Source: Bacteroidales bacterium (GTDB lineage: Bacteria; Bacteroidota; Bacteroidia; Bacteroidales; JALTDM01). From it: 8,531 nt of DNA. Below the pieces are notes generated by a model. The model was not told where the DNA came from and did no database searches. It was given only the letters and a program-made list of their open reading frames with translations. The translations under genes were made by a program, and so were the position numbers. The stretch spans positions 1-8,531 of the forward strand of contig JALWKH010000459.1 of assembly GCA_026996635.1 (NCBI GenBank), written 5' to 3'. Position 1 is the first letter of the stretch; every line of letters starts with the position of its first letter. Shown here in pieces: positions 1-6,188 of the stretch.

Positions 1-2
1 CA

Positions 3-2192
3 ACTAAGATACTTAGGGTTAATAGTTATATGTATTTGAGCTCTCTGGAGTACTTCTCAAAATTTAGATTGGATACAGTTCCAACTGAATCTAATAATTT
101 TTTGGGGATTAAGGAAGACGTTCATAATATTTATACAGGCCAAGTAATGGATTTTCTTCAAGTTGATAACAATGAGTTTATTCTTACTGGACGTTTTGGA
201 GTGTCTTTTATTAAAGATGATCATCAGAAATATATTGATTCTTCTTTTATCGGATATAAATTGTTAAAGTCCAAGTATGATTCGAACATTATTTATGTGA
301 GTACTATTGATGGTTTTGTTATATTAAGTAAACAAAAAAACGATTGGATTAAGATAAATGAAATCAAATTTAATTCAAACGGAACATTGATTTATGAAAC
401 AAAACCGCATGAAGTATATTTGGCTTTACGAAATCGTATTTTAAAAAAAATTGTTTTTGATTCAACTTTTTCAAAATATTCGGTAAAAGATATTAACTTC
501 AAGTATTATAAAGTCGGATATCCGCCAAGCTTATTTTCTCTAGACGATACTTTATTTTTGTTATATGATGACGATAATAAGGCAAAAGTACTATACCTTG
601 ACGAGACAAAAGATACTTTGTTGGATTGGCATTATAAGGTGAAATTTGAGCATAATTCCGATAACTATTCATTCCCGGGATATTATGACTATGGTGTATT
701 AAAAAAAGATACAACTTATATTTTCTTGTCCGGATATTATTTTACCCGTGTGCGTATCCATGCGGACACTATTTATTTGGATAATAGTGACTTTAGGGCT
801 GTAAAAACCAAAGGGCTTTTTAATATTTATTATGATAAAGATAAAAGATTGGTATGGGGCATATCTACAGACTATTTATATAACATCCCTTTTGATTATG
901 TGCATGATGTTAAGCCTTTTAATTGTCTGATAACTTCAGTTGCTACCATTAAAGATTCATTACTTGCCATAAATAATGTAAATCCGTTAACAGTATTGGA
1001 TTATAAATTCAATACGCTTATTTTTAATTTTGCAGCTCCTTATTTTGAGCGTTCGGATGCAATTACATATTCTTATTTCCTCGAAGGGTTTGATAATGAG
1101 TGGAGTACGTGGGATAAAGAAAGCTTTACTAAATATACAAATTTGCCGCCGGGAGATTATACATTTTGGGTTAAGGCAAAAAATGTTTATGGTGAAGAAA
1201 GCAAGGAGGCTGCATTTTCGTTTACAATATTACCACCGTGGTACATGACTTGGTGGGCTTATTTGTTATATGTTATTTCCGGTATAGGGTTAATAATTAC
1301 TATCGTAAATCTATACGCAAGAAGACTTAAGGCGGCAAATGAACGCTTAGAAAGAATAGTAGCTGAAAGAACAAAAGAGCTTAGGGAAAAGAATCTTGAA
1401 TTGCAAGAAAAAAACGAATTGATAACCAATAGTATAGAATACGCTAAAAAGATACAAGATGCGATTTTGCCATCCGAGAACTATTTAAGAAAAGTATTTC
1501 CCGAGTCATTTGTCTTGTTTTTCCCGAGGGACATTGTAAGCGGTGATTTCTTTTGGCTTTATCAGATAAATGAAAACGAAACGATAGTTGCTATATCTGA
1601 TTGTACCGGTCACGGTGTTCCCGGTGCTTTTATGAGTATGATTGGGAACACTTTGCTGAATGAAATTGTTAAAGAAAAAAGAATCTTTAATCCTGATGAG
1701 ATATTGAATTTGATGCATAAAGGAATTATTAATTCTTTACAAGAAAAAGGCAAGTCGGAGATTACGGCAGATGGGATGGATATTGTGGTATGTAAGATAA
1801 ATACACAAGAAAAAGCTATCGAAATTGGTTCTGCAAATCAAAACGCTTTCTTATTCTTGGACGGGCAACTTATTACATGTTACGGAGATCCGTATTCTAT
1901 CGGAGATCCTTTCGCTAAACAGGGAATTGTTGAGTTCAGTAAATTTAAAATGACATATAAGGATCAAGCAATGATTTATCTAACTTCCGACGGTTATTAT
2001 GACCAATTTGGAGGTGAGGAAAATAAGAAATTTACAATAAACAGGTTTATAGACTTGCTTAAAGAAATAAATGATAAGCCTATTGAAGAACAAAAAAACA
2101 TTTTTATAGACAATTTGATGTCTTGGAAAAAATCAAAAGAACAAATTGACGATATAATTATTGTAGGTATTAGGCTTAATGATAGAATGTAG
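3..2192 (+). CDS. Membrane-anchored sensor with Y_Y_Y domain and SpoIIE/PP2C-type phosphatase, 5'-partial
   Basis: A sensor serine phosphatase, probably acting in a partner-switching or similar regulatory pathway. Residues are counted from the first Met in the window (base 30), but that Met is probably internal: the frame is open back to the edge with no stop. Residues 1-335 hold blade-like beta strands (for example IIYVSTIDGFVIL), compatible with a degenerate beta-propeller. About 340-400 is a Y_Y_Y domain (YSYFLEGFDNEWSTW, LPPGDYTFWVKAKN). A single membrane segment follows at about 408-430, then a charged coiled coil at 431-480. From about 490 to the end is the SpoIIE domain, with likely metal-binding Asp residues in SGDFFW (D506), SDCTGHG (D524), TSDGYYDQFGG (D654) and IDDIIIVG (D707/D708), so the phosphatase looks intact. 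By family topology the sensor part should lie outside the membrane and the phosphatase in the cytoplasm. No anti-sigma or STAS partner gene lies nearby. The first kilobase is more AT-rich than the genes that follow. The phosphatase call is firm; ligand and target are unknown. Confidence 0.88.
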   Translation, partial: TKILRVNSYMYLSSLEYFSKFRLDTVPTESNNFLGIKEDVHNIYTGQVMDFLQVDNNEFILTGRFGVSFIKDDHQKYIDSSFIGYKLLKSKYDSNIIYVSTIDGFVILSKQKNDWIKINEIKFNSNGTLIYETKPHEVYLALRNRILKKIVFDSTFSKYSVKDINFKYYKVGYPPSLFSLDDTLFLLYDDDNKAKVLYLDETKDTLLDWHYKVKFEHNSDNYSFPGYYDYGVLKKDTTYIFLSGYYFTRVRIHADTIYLDNSDFRAVKTKGLFNIYYDKDKRLVWGISTDYLYNIPFDYVHDVKPFNCLITSVATIKDSLLAINNVNPLTVLDYKFNTLIFNFAAPYFERSDAITYSYFLEGFDNEWSTWDKESFTKYTNLPPGDYTFWVKAKNVYGEESKEAAFSFTILPPWYMTWWAYLLYVISGIGLIITIVNLYARRLKAANERLERIVAERTKELREKNLELQEKNELITNSIEYAKKIQDAILPSENYLRKVFPESFVLFFPRDIVSGDFFWLYQINENETIVAISDCTGHGVPGAFMSMIGNTLLNEIVKEKRIFNPDEILNLMHKGIINSLQEKGKSEITADGMDIVVCKINTQEKAIEIGSANQNAFLFLDGQLITCYGDPYSIGDPFAKQGIVEFSKFKMTYKDQAMIYLTSDGYYDQFGGEENKKFTINRFIDLLKEINDKPIEEQKNIFIDNLMSWKKSKEQIDDIIIVGIRLNDRM

Positions 2193-2200
2193 AAAATTGT

Positions 2201-2208
2201 TACCTTTG
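2201..2208 (+). promoter_or_regulatory. Probable -7 promoter element for fabG-ppa
   Basis: TACCTTTG matches the Bacteroidota -7 consensus TAnnTTTG exactly and sits in the short gap after the phosphatase gene, 24 bases before the preferred fabG ATG at 2233. No TTG is seen at the usual distance upstream, so the -33 half is weak or absent. Initiation a few bases downstream would leave a leader of roughly 15-20 bases. Confidence 0.55.
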
Positions 2209-2232
2209 TAACGACATTAAAAAAATATGCTT

Positions 2233-2979
2233 ATGAAACTATTAGAAGGAAAAGTGGCAATTGTAACCGGAGCTTCAAGAGGTATCGGAAAAGCAATAGC
2301 AATGGCTTATGCCAAAGAAGGTGCCAATGTTGCTTTTACCGATATTGTAAAAGATGAAAATTTTGAGAATACCGAAAAAGAATTGAATGACCTTGGTATA
2401 AAAGCTAAAGGATATGTGGCGGATGCAGGAGATTTTGAAGGTTCTCAAAAAGTAGTGGAAGAAATTTTGAAAGACTTCGGCACCGTTGATATTCTTGTAA
2501 ATAATGCGGGAATCACCCGTGATAATCTGTTGATGAGAATGACTGAAGAACAATGGGACTTGGTGATAAGAGTAAATTTGAAGTCCGTGTTCAATATGAC
2601 TAAAGCCGTATTGCGAACAATGATGAAAAACAGAAGCGGTTCTATTATAAATATCAGCTCTGTTGTCGGTGTAGCAGGTAATGCAGGTCAAGCAAATTAT
2701 TCGGCATCAAAAGCCGGTATTATCGGATTTACAAAGTCCGTGGCAAAAGAACTCGGTTCCAGAAATATCAGAAGTAATGCTATAGCACCCGGATTTATTA
2801 TGACCGATATGACAAAAAAATTGCCTGAAGATGTGAAAAAAGAATGGTATAAAAACATACCTTTGGGCAGGGGTGGTGAACCCGAAGAAGTTGCCAAAGT
2901 TGCCGTATTCTTGGCATCAGATTTGGCTTCTTATGTGAGTGGTCAAGTTATAAATGTTTGTGGTGGAATGCAAACCTGA
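2233..2979 (+). CDS. fabG: 3-oxoacyl-[acyl-carrier-protein] reductase FabG
   Basis: Cytoplasmic NADPH-dependent reductase of type II fatty acid synthesis that reduces 3-oxoacyl-ACP to 3-hydroxyacyl-ACP. It is a classical short-chain dehydrogenase of 248 residues, the usual length for FabG. Visible motifs are the cofactor-binding TGASRGIG at 12-19, NNAG at 90-93, catalytic Ser143 in NISSVVG, and Tyr156/Lys160 in NYSASKAG; the Ser-to-Tyr spacing of 13 equals that of E. coli FabG. The C-terminal SGQVINVCGGMQT is typical. An in-frame ATG lies two codons upstream at 2227; 2233 is preferred because it gives the usual MKLLEGKVAIVTG start and a CTT-ATG context like other starts here. A TAnnTTTG promoter lies just upstream, and ppa follows after 9 bases, so the two are probably co-transcribed. 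A generic SDR is possible, but the match to FabG is close. Confidence 0.93.
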   Translation: MKLLEGKVAIVTGASRGIGKAIAMAYAKEGANVAFTDIVKDENFENTEKELNDLGIKAKGYVADAGDFEGSQKVVEEILKDFGTVDILVNNAGITRDNLLMRMTEEQWDLVIRVNLKSVFNMTKAVLRTMMKNRSGSIINISSVVGVAGNAGQANYSASKAGIIGFTKSVAKELGSRNIRSNAIAPGFIMTDMTKKLPEDVKKEWYKNIPLGRGGEPEEVAKVAVFLASDLASYVSGQVINVCGGMQT

Positions 2980-2988
2980 TTTTAGGCT

Positions 2989-3657
2989 ATGAAAAAAGAT
3001 AATTTAGGACCGATAGGACGATTGATGGGGCTTAGATATAAAGCCCATCCGTGGCACGGCATAGATATTGGTGACGATGCGCCGAATATCGTAACCTGTT
3101 ATATCGAAGTTGTGCCTACAGATACGGTAAAGTACGAAGTGGATAAGGTCTCAGGCTTTCTTAAAATAGACCGTCCTCAAAAATTTTCTAATACCGTGCC
3201 GGCTTTATACGGTTTTATACCGCAAACTTATTGTGGTAATAAAATGGCGAATTTTGCTGCGGAAAAGGCAGGTAAGAAAGATATAAAAGGCGATGGTGAC
3301 CCGTTGGATATTTGTGTCCTTACCGAAAAAGAAATTACACACGGCGATATTCTGGTTAAGGCAAAGCCTATAGGCGGGTTGAGGATGTTTGATAAGAATG
3401 AAGCCGACGATAAAATCATTGCTGTGCTTAAAAATGATGCGGTTTACGGAAACTTTAACGATATAAGCGAGTTGCCCGAAGGTGTGGTAAACAGGCTTAA
3501 GCATTATTTTTTGACGTACAAGATGCTTCCGGGCGAAGAACCTACTTCGGAAATTACGCATGTTTACGGAGTGGAAGATGCCTTGAAAGTGATAGAATTG
3601 TCTATAGAAGATTACAATGACAAGTTCGAAAGCCTGTACGACATTACAAAAATTTGA
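2989..3657 (+). CDS. ppa: Family I inorganic pyrophosphatase
   Basis: Soluble cytoplasmic enzyme that hydrolyses pyrophosphate to two phosphates and so pulls biosynthetic reactions forward. The 222-residue protein carries the family I signature DGDPLD at 102-107, whose aspartates bind the catalytic metal ions. Other family features are YIEVVPTDTVKYEVDK (conserved Glu and Lys), the Arg in KIDRPQ, and the Tyr in ALYGFIPQTYC. It is longer than the roughly 175-residue E. coli enzyme, with an N-terminal extension (GRLMGLRYKAHPWHGIDIGDDAP) and a longer C-terminus. The ATG lies 9 bases after the fabG stop, in the same reading frame and behind a second in-frame TAG, which suggests co-transcription with fabG. 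No terminator hairpin is obvious after the stop before the tRNA promoter. The assignment is secure. Confidence 0.95.
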   Translation: MKKDNLGPIGRLMGLRYKAHPWHGIDIGDDAPNIVTCYIEVVPTDTVKYEVDKVSGFLKIDRPQKFSNTVPALYGFIPQTYCGNKMANFAAEKAGKKDIKGDGDPLDICVLTEKEITHGDILVKAKPIGGLRMFDKNEADDKIIAVLKNDAVYGNFNDISELPEGVVNRLKHYFLTYKMLPGEEPTSEITHVYGVEDALKVIELSIEDYNDKFESLYDITKI

Positions 3658-3677
3658 AAAAAAACGGCAAAAGTGTT

Positions 3678-3704
3678 TTGGTATTAAAAAAAGCATTATC
3701 TTTG
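3678..3704 (+). promoter_or_regulatory. Promoter for tRNA-Gln
   Basis: TATCTTTG at 3697-3704 matches the Bacteroidota -7 consensus TAnnTTTG. A TTG at 3678-3680 could be the -33 element, although the 16-base spacer is shorter than the commonly described 19-21. The tRNA begins 24 bases after the -7 element, leaving a short 5' leader for RNase P to remove. Confidence 0.6.
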
Positions 3705-3727
3705 CAACCGCATTTTTGAATGTTCAT

Positions 3728-3800
3728 TGACCGGTGGTGTAACAGGCAACACGTCTGATTTTGGTTCAGAAGAGTCCAGGTTCGAGTCCTGGCCGGTCAG
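3728..3800 (+). tRNA. tRNA-Gln (anticodon TTG)
   Basis: A complete 73-base cloverleaf. The acceptor arms TGACCGG (3728-3734) and CCGGTCA (3793-3799) pair over 7 bp, with discriminator G3800. The D stem is GTGT (3737-3740) with ACAC (3749-3752). The anticodon stem TCTGA/TCAGA encloses the loop TTTTGGT, placing anticodon TTG at 3761-3763, which reads the Gln codon CAA. The variable loop AGAGT has 5 bases, and the T stem CCAGG/CCTGG encloses TTCGAGT. The 3' CCA is not encoded (CAG follows the discriminator), so it must be added by tRNA nucleotidyltransferase. It sits alone between ppa and fabI with its own promoter and terminator. Confidence 0.96.
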
Positions 3801-3803
3801 CAG

Positions 3804-3838
3804 CCGCAGCAAGTTTTAATGCTTGTTGCGGTTTTTTT
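3804..3838 (+). terminator. Rho-independent terminator of the tRNA-Gln unit
   Basis: CCGCAGCAAG (3804-3813) pairs with CTTGTTGCGG (3822-3831) over 10 bp with one G-U pair. The loop is 8 bases and a run of seven T follows at 3832-3838. It starts four bases after the tRNA discriminator base, so it both ends the transcript and provides the 3' trailer to be removed. Confidence 0.9.
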
Positions 3839-3872
3839 GTATTAAGTATTTTTTAGTTTCACCAAAGGAAGT

Positions 3873-3880
3873 TAACTTTG
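3873..3880 (+). promoter_or_regulatory. Probable -7 promoter element for fabI-greA-HIT
   Basis: TAACTTTG matches TAnnTTTG and lies 39 bases before the chosen fabI ATG, directly downstream of the tRNA terminator where a new promoter is needed. No convincing -33 TTG is visible at the expected distance. Transcription would start around 3887, giving a leader of about 30 bases. Confidence 0.6.
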
Positions 3881-3919
3881 TGTGAAATTATTTTTTATTA
3901 CCTCAAAAAACAGAAAGCT

Positions 3920-4720
3920 ATGGGAAATAACATTTTAAAAGGAAAAAAAGGAATTATATTCGGAGCTTTGGACGAAAAATCAATAGCATGGAAAGTTGCC
4001 GAAAAAGCATATGATGAAGGTGCACAATTTGTACTTACCAATGTTGCAACTGCCGAAAGATTCGGAAAAGTGAAAGAACTTGCCCAAAAAACCAATTCTG
4101 AATTTATTGCTGCCGATGCAACAAAACCTGAAGAATTGGAAGAACTTTTTAAGAAATCTATGGAAATTCTCGGCGGTAAAATAGATTTTGTACTTCATTC
4201 CATCGGTATGTCGATGAATATCAGAAAAGGACTTCAATATCACGAGTTGAATTATAACTACTACATGAAAACCCTTGATGTGTCTGCAATATCTTTCCAT
4301 AAGGTAATGCAAACTGCATATAAACTTGATGCAATGAACGAAGGCGGTTCAATAGTGGCTCTTACTTATATTGCAGCACAAAGAACTTTCTACGGATACA
4401 ATGATATGGCAGATGCAAAGGCTTTGCTTGAATCGATAGCCAGAAGTTTTGGTTATATTTTCGGAAAAGAAAAGAAAGTTCGTGTAAATACCGTTTCTCA
4501 AAGTCCTGTTAGAACAACTGCGGGTCAAGGCATTAAACAATTCGGTTCGTTGTTCGATTATGCCGAAAAGATGTCTCCTCTCGGAAATGCCGACGGTGAA
4601 GATGCTGCCAATCTGGTTGTAATGTTGTTCTCCGATTATACAAAGAGAATAACAATGCAAAATATCTATAACGACGGAGGCTTCTCATCTATGGGTGTAA
4701 GTGAAGATTTTATTGACTAA
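3920..4720 (+). CDS. fabI: Enoyl-[acyl-carrier-protein] reductase (NADH) FabI
   Basis: Catalyses the last step of each fatty acid elongation round, reducing trans-2-enoyl-ACP with a nicotinamide cofactor; it is the target class of triclosan and isoniazid-like inhibitors. The 266-residue protein is a divergent SDR with FabI hallmarks: IIFGALDEKSIAW cofactor loop near the N-terminus, HSIGMSMNIRKG after the fourth strand, and the catalytic set Tyr150, Tyr160 and Lys167 in TYIAAQRTFYGYNDMADAK. The Tyr-Tyr spacing of 10 and the Tyr-x6-Lys motif match E. coli FabI (Tyr146, Tyr156, Lys163). The C-terminal TMQNIYNDGGFSSMG resembles Bacteroides FabI as I recall it. A TTG 14 codons upstream is in frame but overlaps the promoter -7 element, so the ATG is preferred. 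It leads a probable operon with greA and a HIT gene, with 12-base gaps. Confidence 0.95.
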   Translation: MGNNILKGKKGIIFGALDEKSIAWKVAEKAYDEGAQFVLTNVATAERFGKVKELAQKTNSEFIAADATKPEELEELFKKSMEILGGKIDFVLHSIGMSMNIRKGLQYHELNYNYYMKTLDVSAISFHKVMQTAYKLDAMNEGGSIVALTYIAAQRTFYGYNDMADAKALLESIARSFGYIFGKEKKVRVNTVSQSPVRTTAGQGIKQFGSLFDYAEKMSPLGNADGEDAANLVVMLFSDYTKRITMQNIYNDGGFSSMGVSEDFID

Positions 4721-4732
4721 AATTTTAGGATT

Positions 4733-5203
4733 ATGGGAAAAACAACATACCTTACCAGAGAAGGGTATAATAAGCTGAAAAAAGAACTTGAAAAGTTGTT
4801 GGAACAACGTCCTGCAATTGCCAAACAAATAGCGGAAGCAAGAGATAAAGGTGATCTTTCGGAAAATGCCGAATACGATGCAGCAAAAGAAGCTCAAGGT
4901 ATGCTCGAAATGAAAATATCCAAATTACAAGAAACTTTGAGCAGTGCCCATATTATTGATGAATCGCAAATAGATACTTCCGAGGTGCAAATGCTTACTA
5001 CAGTTAAGCTGAAAAACCTTAAGACAGGAAAAGAAATTTCTTATACTATTGTTAACGAAAACGAATCGAACCTTAAGGAAGGTAAAATTGCAATAAATAC
5101 ACCTATTGCAAAAGGTTTGCTTGGCAAAAAAGTTGGTGAAAAGGTGAAAATTCAAGTGCCTTCGGGTGTGCTGGAATTTGAAATTCTTGACATCACTTTG
5201 TAA
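4733..5203 (+). CDS. greA: Transcription elongation factor GreA
   Basis: Binds the secondary channel of RNA polymerase and stimulates cleavage of the nascent RNA 3' end, rescuing backtracked complexes. At 156 residues it has the standard length. The N-terminal coiled-coil hairpin spans about 8-75, with the tip sequence GDLSENAEYDAA; Asp41 and Glu44 match the acidic tip residues that complete the polymerase active site in E. coli GreA. The C-terminal FKBP-like domain follows from about 80 to 156 (ETIAI-like region here INTPIAKGLLGKKVGEKVKI). The acidic tip indicates a true Gre factor, not a Gfh-type inhibitor. It begins 12 bases after fabI, in the same reading frame, and is followed 12 bases later by the HIT gene, so it is probably translated from the fabI promoter transcript. 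Confidence 0.96.
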   Translation: MGKTTYLTREGYNKLKKELEKLLEQRPAIAKQIAEARDKGDLSENAEYDAAKEAQGMLEMKISKLQETLSSAHIIDESQIDTSEVQMLTTVKLKNLKTGKEISYTIVNENESNLKEGKIAINTPIAKGLLGKKVGEKVKIQVPSGVLEFEILDITL

Positions 5204-5215
5204 AACAATTAAGCT

Positions 5216-5623
5216 ATGGCAAGCATTTTTTCAAAAATCGTTAAAGGGGAAATACCTGCTTACAAAGTAGCGGAAAACGACAAGTTTTTGGCATTTTTGG
5301 ATATTTTCCCTTTGGCAAAAGGTCATACACTTGTTATACCTAAACAAGAGATTGATTACATTTTTGATATAGATGACGAATTGCTCGGAGAGTATATGAT
5401 ATTTGCCAAAAAGGTGGCAAAAGCCATCGAAAAGGTAATTCCTTGTGAAAGGGTAGGTGTGGCTGTTGTAGGCTTGGAAGTGCCTCATGCACACATTCAC
5501 CTTATTCCGATAAATAATGTGGATGATATAAATTTTGCAAAGCCTAAACTTAAGTTACCCGAAAGCGAATTTGAAAAAATTGCCGAATCAATAAGGCAGC
5601 AATTTGAAGCAGATAACAAATAA
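5216..5623 (+). CDS. HIT (histidine triad) family nucleotide-binding protein
   Basis: A small cytoplasmic nucleotide-binding hydrolase or transferase of the HINT-like branch, acting on purine nucleoside phosphoramidates or related substrates in characterised relatives; the physiological role is usually unclear. The 135-residue protein has the full family layout: the N-terminal SIFSKIVKGEIPAYKV, then AFLDIFPLAKGHTLVIPK, and the triad HAHIHLIP with His91, His93 and His95, of which the middle one is the expected nucleophile. The typical Cys in the N-terminal HINT motif (IFCKI) is replaced by Ser. It is the last gene of the fabI-greA unit and is followed by a strong terminator. From memory, greA next to a HIT gene is a recurrent arrangement in Bacteroidota, but the functional reason is not known to me. 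Confidence 0.93.
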   Translation: MASIFSKIVKGEIPAYKVAENDKFLAFLDIFPLAKGHTLVIPKQEIDYIFDIDDELLGEYMIFAKKVAKAIEKVIPCERVGVAVVGLEVPHAHIHLIPINNVDDINFAKPKLKLPESEFEKIAESIRQQFEADNK

Positions 5624-5630
5624 ACACGAG

Positions 5631-5662
5631 AGCCGGCACGCAGCCGGCTTTTTTATTTTTTC
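5631..5662 (+). terminator. Rho-independent terminator after the HIT gene
   Basis: AGCCGGC (5631-5637) and GCCGGCT (5643-5649) form a 7-bp GC-rich stem with the loop ACGCA, followed by a T-rich tract. It starts 7 bases after the HIT stop codon and closes the fabI-greA-HIT unit. Confidence 0.9.
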
Positions 5663-5668
5663 CTTCTT

Positions 5669-5703
5669 TTTGTTCTAACCAAACCGAATATCAGGTACAT
5701 TTG
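5669..5703 (+). promoter_or_regulatory. Promoter for the thioesterase-TraB-mqnB-mqnD unit
   Basis: TACATTTG at 5696-5703 matches the -7 consensus TAnnTTTG, and TTTG at 5669-5672 can serve as the -33 element with a 23-base spacer, at the long end of the described range. It follows the terminator directly. The thioesterase ATG is 20 bases after the -7 element, leaving an A-rich leader of about 12-15 bases. Confidence 0.65.
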
Positions 5704-5723
5704 TGATGAAAAATTAAAACAAA

Positions 5724-6176
5724 ATGAAACAAGATTTTACACAAAAAATAAAATACAAACACTGCACACCTATTCAAATAAGGTTTAACGATCTAGATAT
5801 TGCCGGTCATGTAAACAATGCGGTATATTTCAGCTACCTGAATTATGCACGGATGATTTATTTCAAAGATGTAATAGACCCTGATTTTGATTGGAATGAG
5901 TTCGGACTGGTCATTGTAAATATGAACATAGATTTTTACGAACCTATTTTCATAAACGATGATGTTGAAGTTTGCACAAAAGTAAGCAAGGTTGGGAATA
6001 AAAGTATCGAAATGATTCAAAGTATTTTCAAAAATTCGTCCGAAGGTAAAATACCTGTGGCAAAGTGCAAAACGGTTCTGGTGGGATACGATTATTCAAA
6101 AAAAGAGTCGTTGGAAATCCCCGTAGAGTGGAAAGAAAAACTTGTTGAATACGAAAAAAATATAGTGCTGAAATAA
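5724..6176 (+). CDS. Acyl-CoA thioesterase, 4HBT hotdog family
   Basis: Probable cytoplasmic thioesterase that hydrolyses an acyl-CoA or acyl-ACP. The 150-residue protein has the 4-hydroxybenzoyl-CoA thioesterase hotdog pattern near the N-terminus: Arg20, Asp23, Asp25, then GHVNNAVYFSYLNYAR starting at 28. An Asp in this region is the usual catalytic residue. The rest (VNMNIDFYEPIFINDDVEVCTKV, IEMIQSIFKN) fits the central hotdog strands. The substrate cannot be read from the sequence: fatty acyl-CoA or acyl-ACP are both plausible given fabI upstream. A DHNA-CoA hydrolase role is unlikely because the linked menaquinone genes belong to the futalosine route, which has no DHNA-CoA. The start has an A-rich context (AAAACAAAATG) and lies just after a promoter. 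It is the first gene of a four-gene unit; the next gene starts 12 bases downstream in the same frame. Confidence 0.85.
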   Translation: MKQDFTQKIKYKHCTPIQIRFNDLDIAGHVNNAVYFSYLNYARMIYFKDVIDPDFDWNEFGLVIVNMNIDFYEPIFINDDVEVCTKVSKVGNKSIEMIQSIFKNSSEGKIPVAKCKTVLVGYDYSKKESLEIPVEWKEKLVEYEKNIVLK

Positions 6177-6188
6177 AAACATACAGCT

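Noticed and set aside
1881..1907. Short direct repeat of CGGAGATCC in the phosphatase gene
   Set aside because: It encodes two nearby Gly-Asp-Pro segments in the phosphatase domain, is only two copies of nine bases, and needs no separate explanation.
2275..2691. 138-codon open frame on the minus strand inside fabG
   Set aside because: It lies wholly antisense to a well-supported gene, its translation is low-complexity in Phe, Ser, His and Tyr and matches no family I know; it is a shadow of the coding strand's codon use.
3205..3696. 163-codon open frame on the minus strand over ppa and the tRNA promoter
   Set aside because: Antisense to ppa, Phe- and Ile-rich with no recognisable motif; explained as a shadow frame.
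3980..4660. Two minus-strand open frames of 103-110 codons inside fabI
   Set aside because: Antisense to a highly conserved enzyme with no start context or motif of their own.
5724..6176. Thioesterase as a DHNA-CoA hydrolase for menaquinone synthesis
   Set aside because: The linked mqnB and mqnD indicate the futalosine route, which does not use DHNA-CoA, so proximity alone does not support this function.
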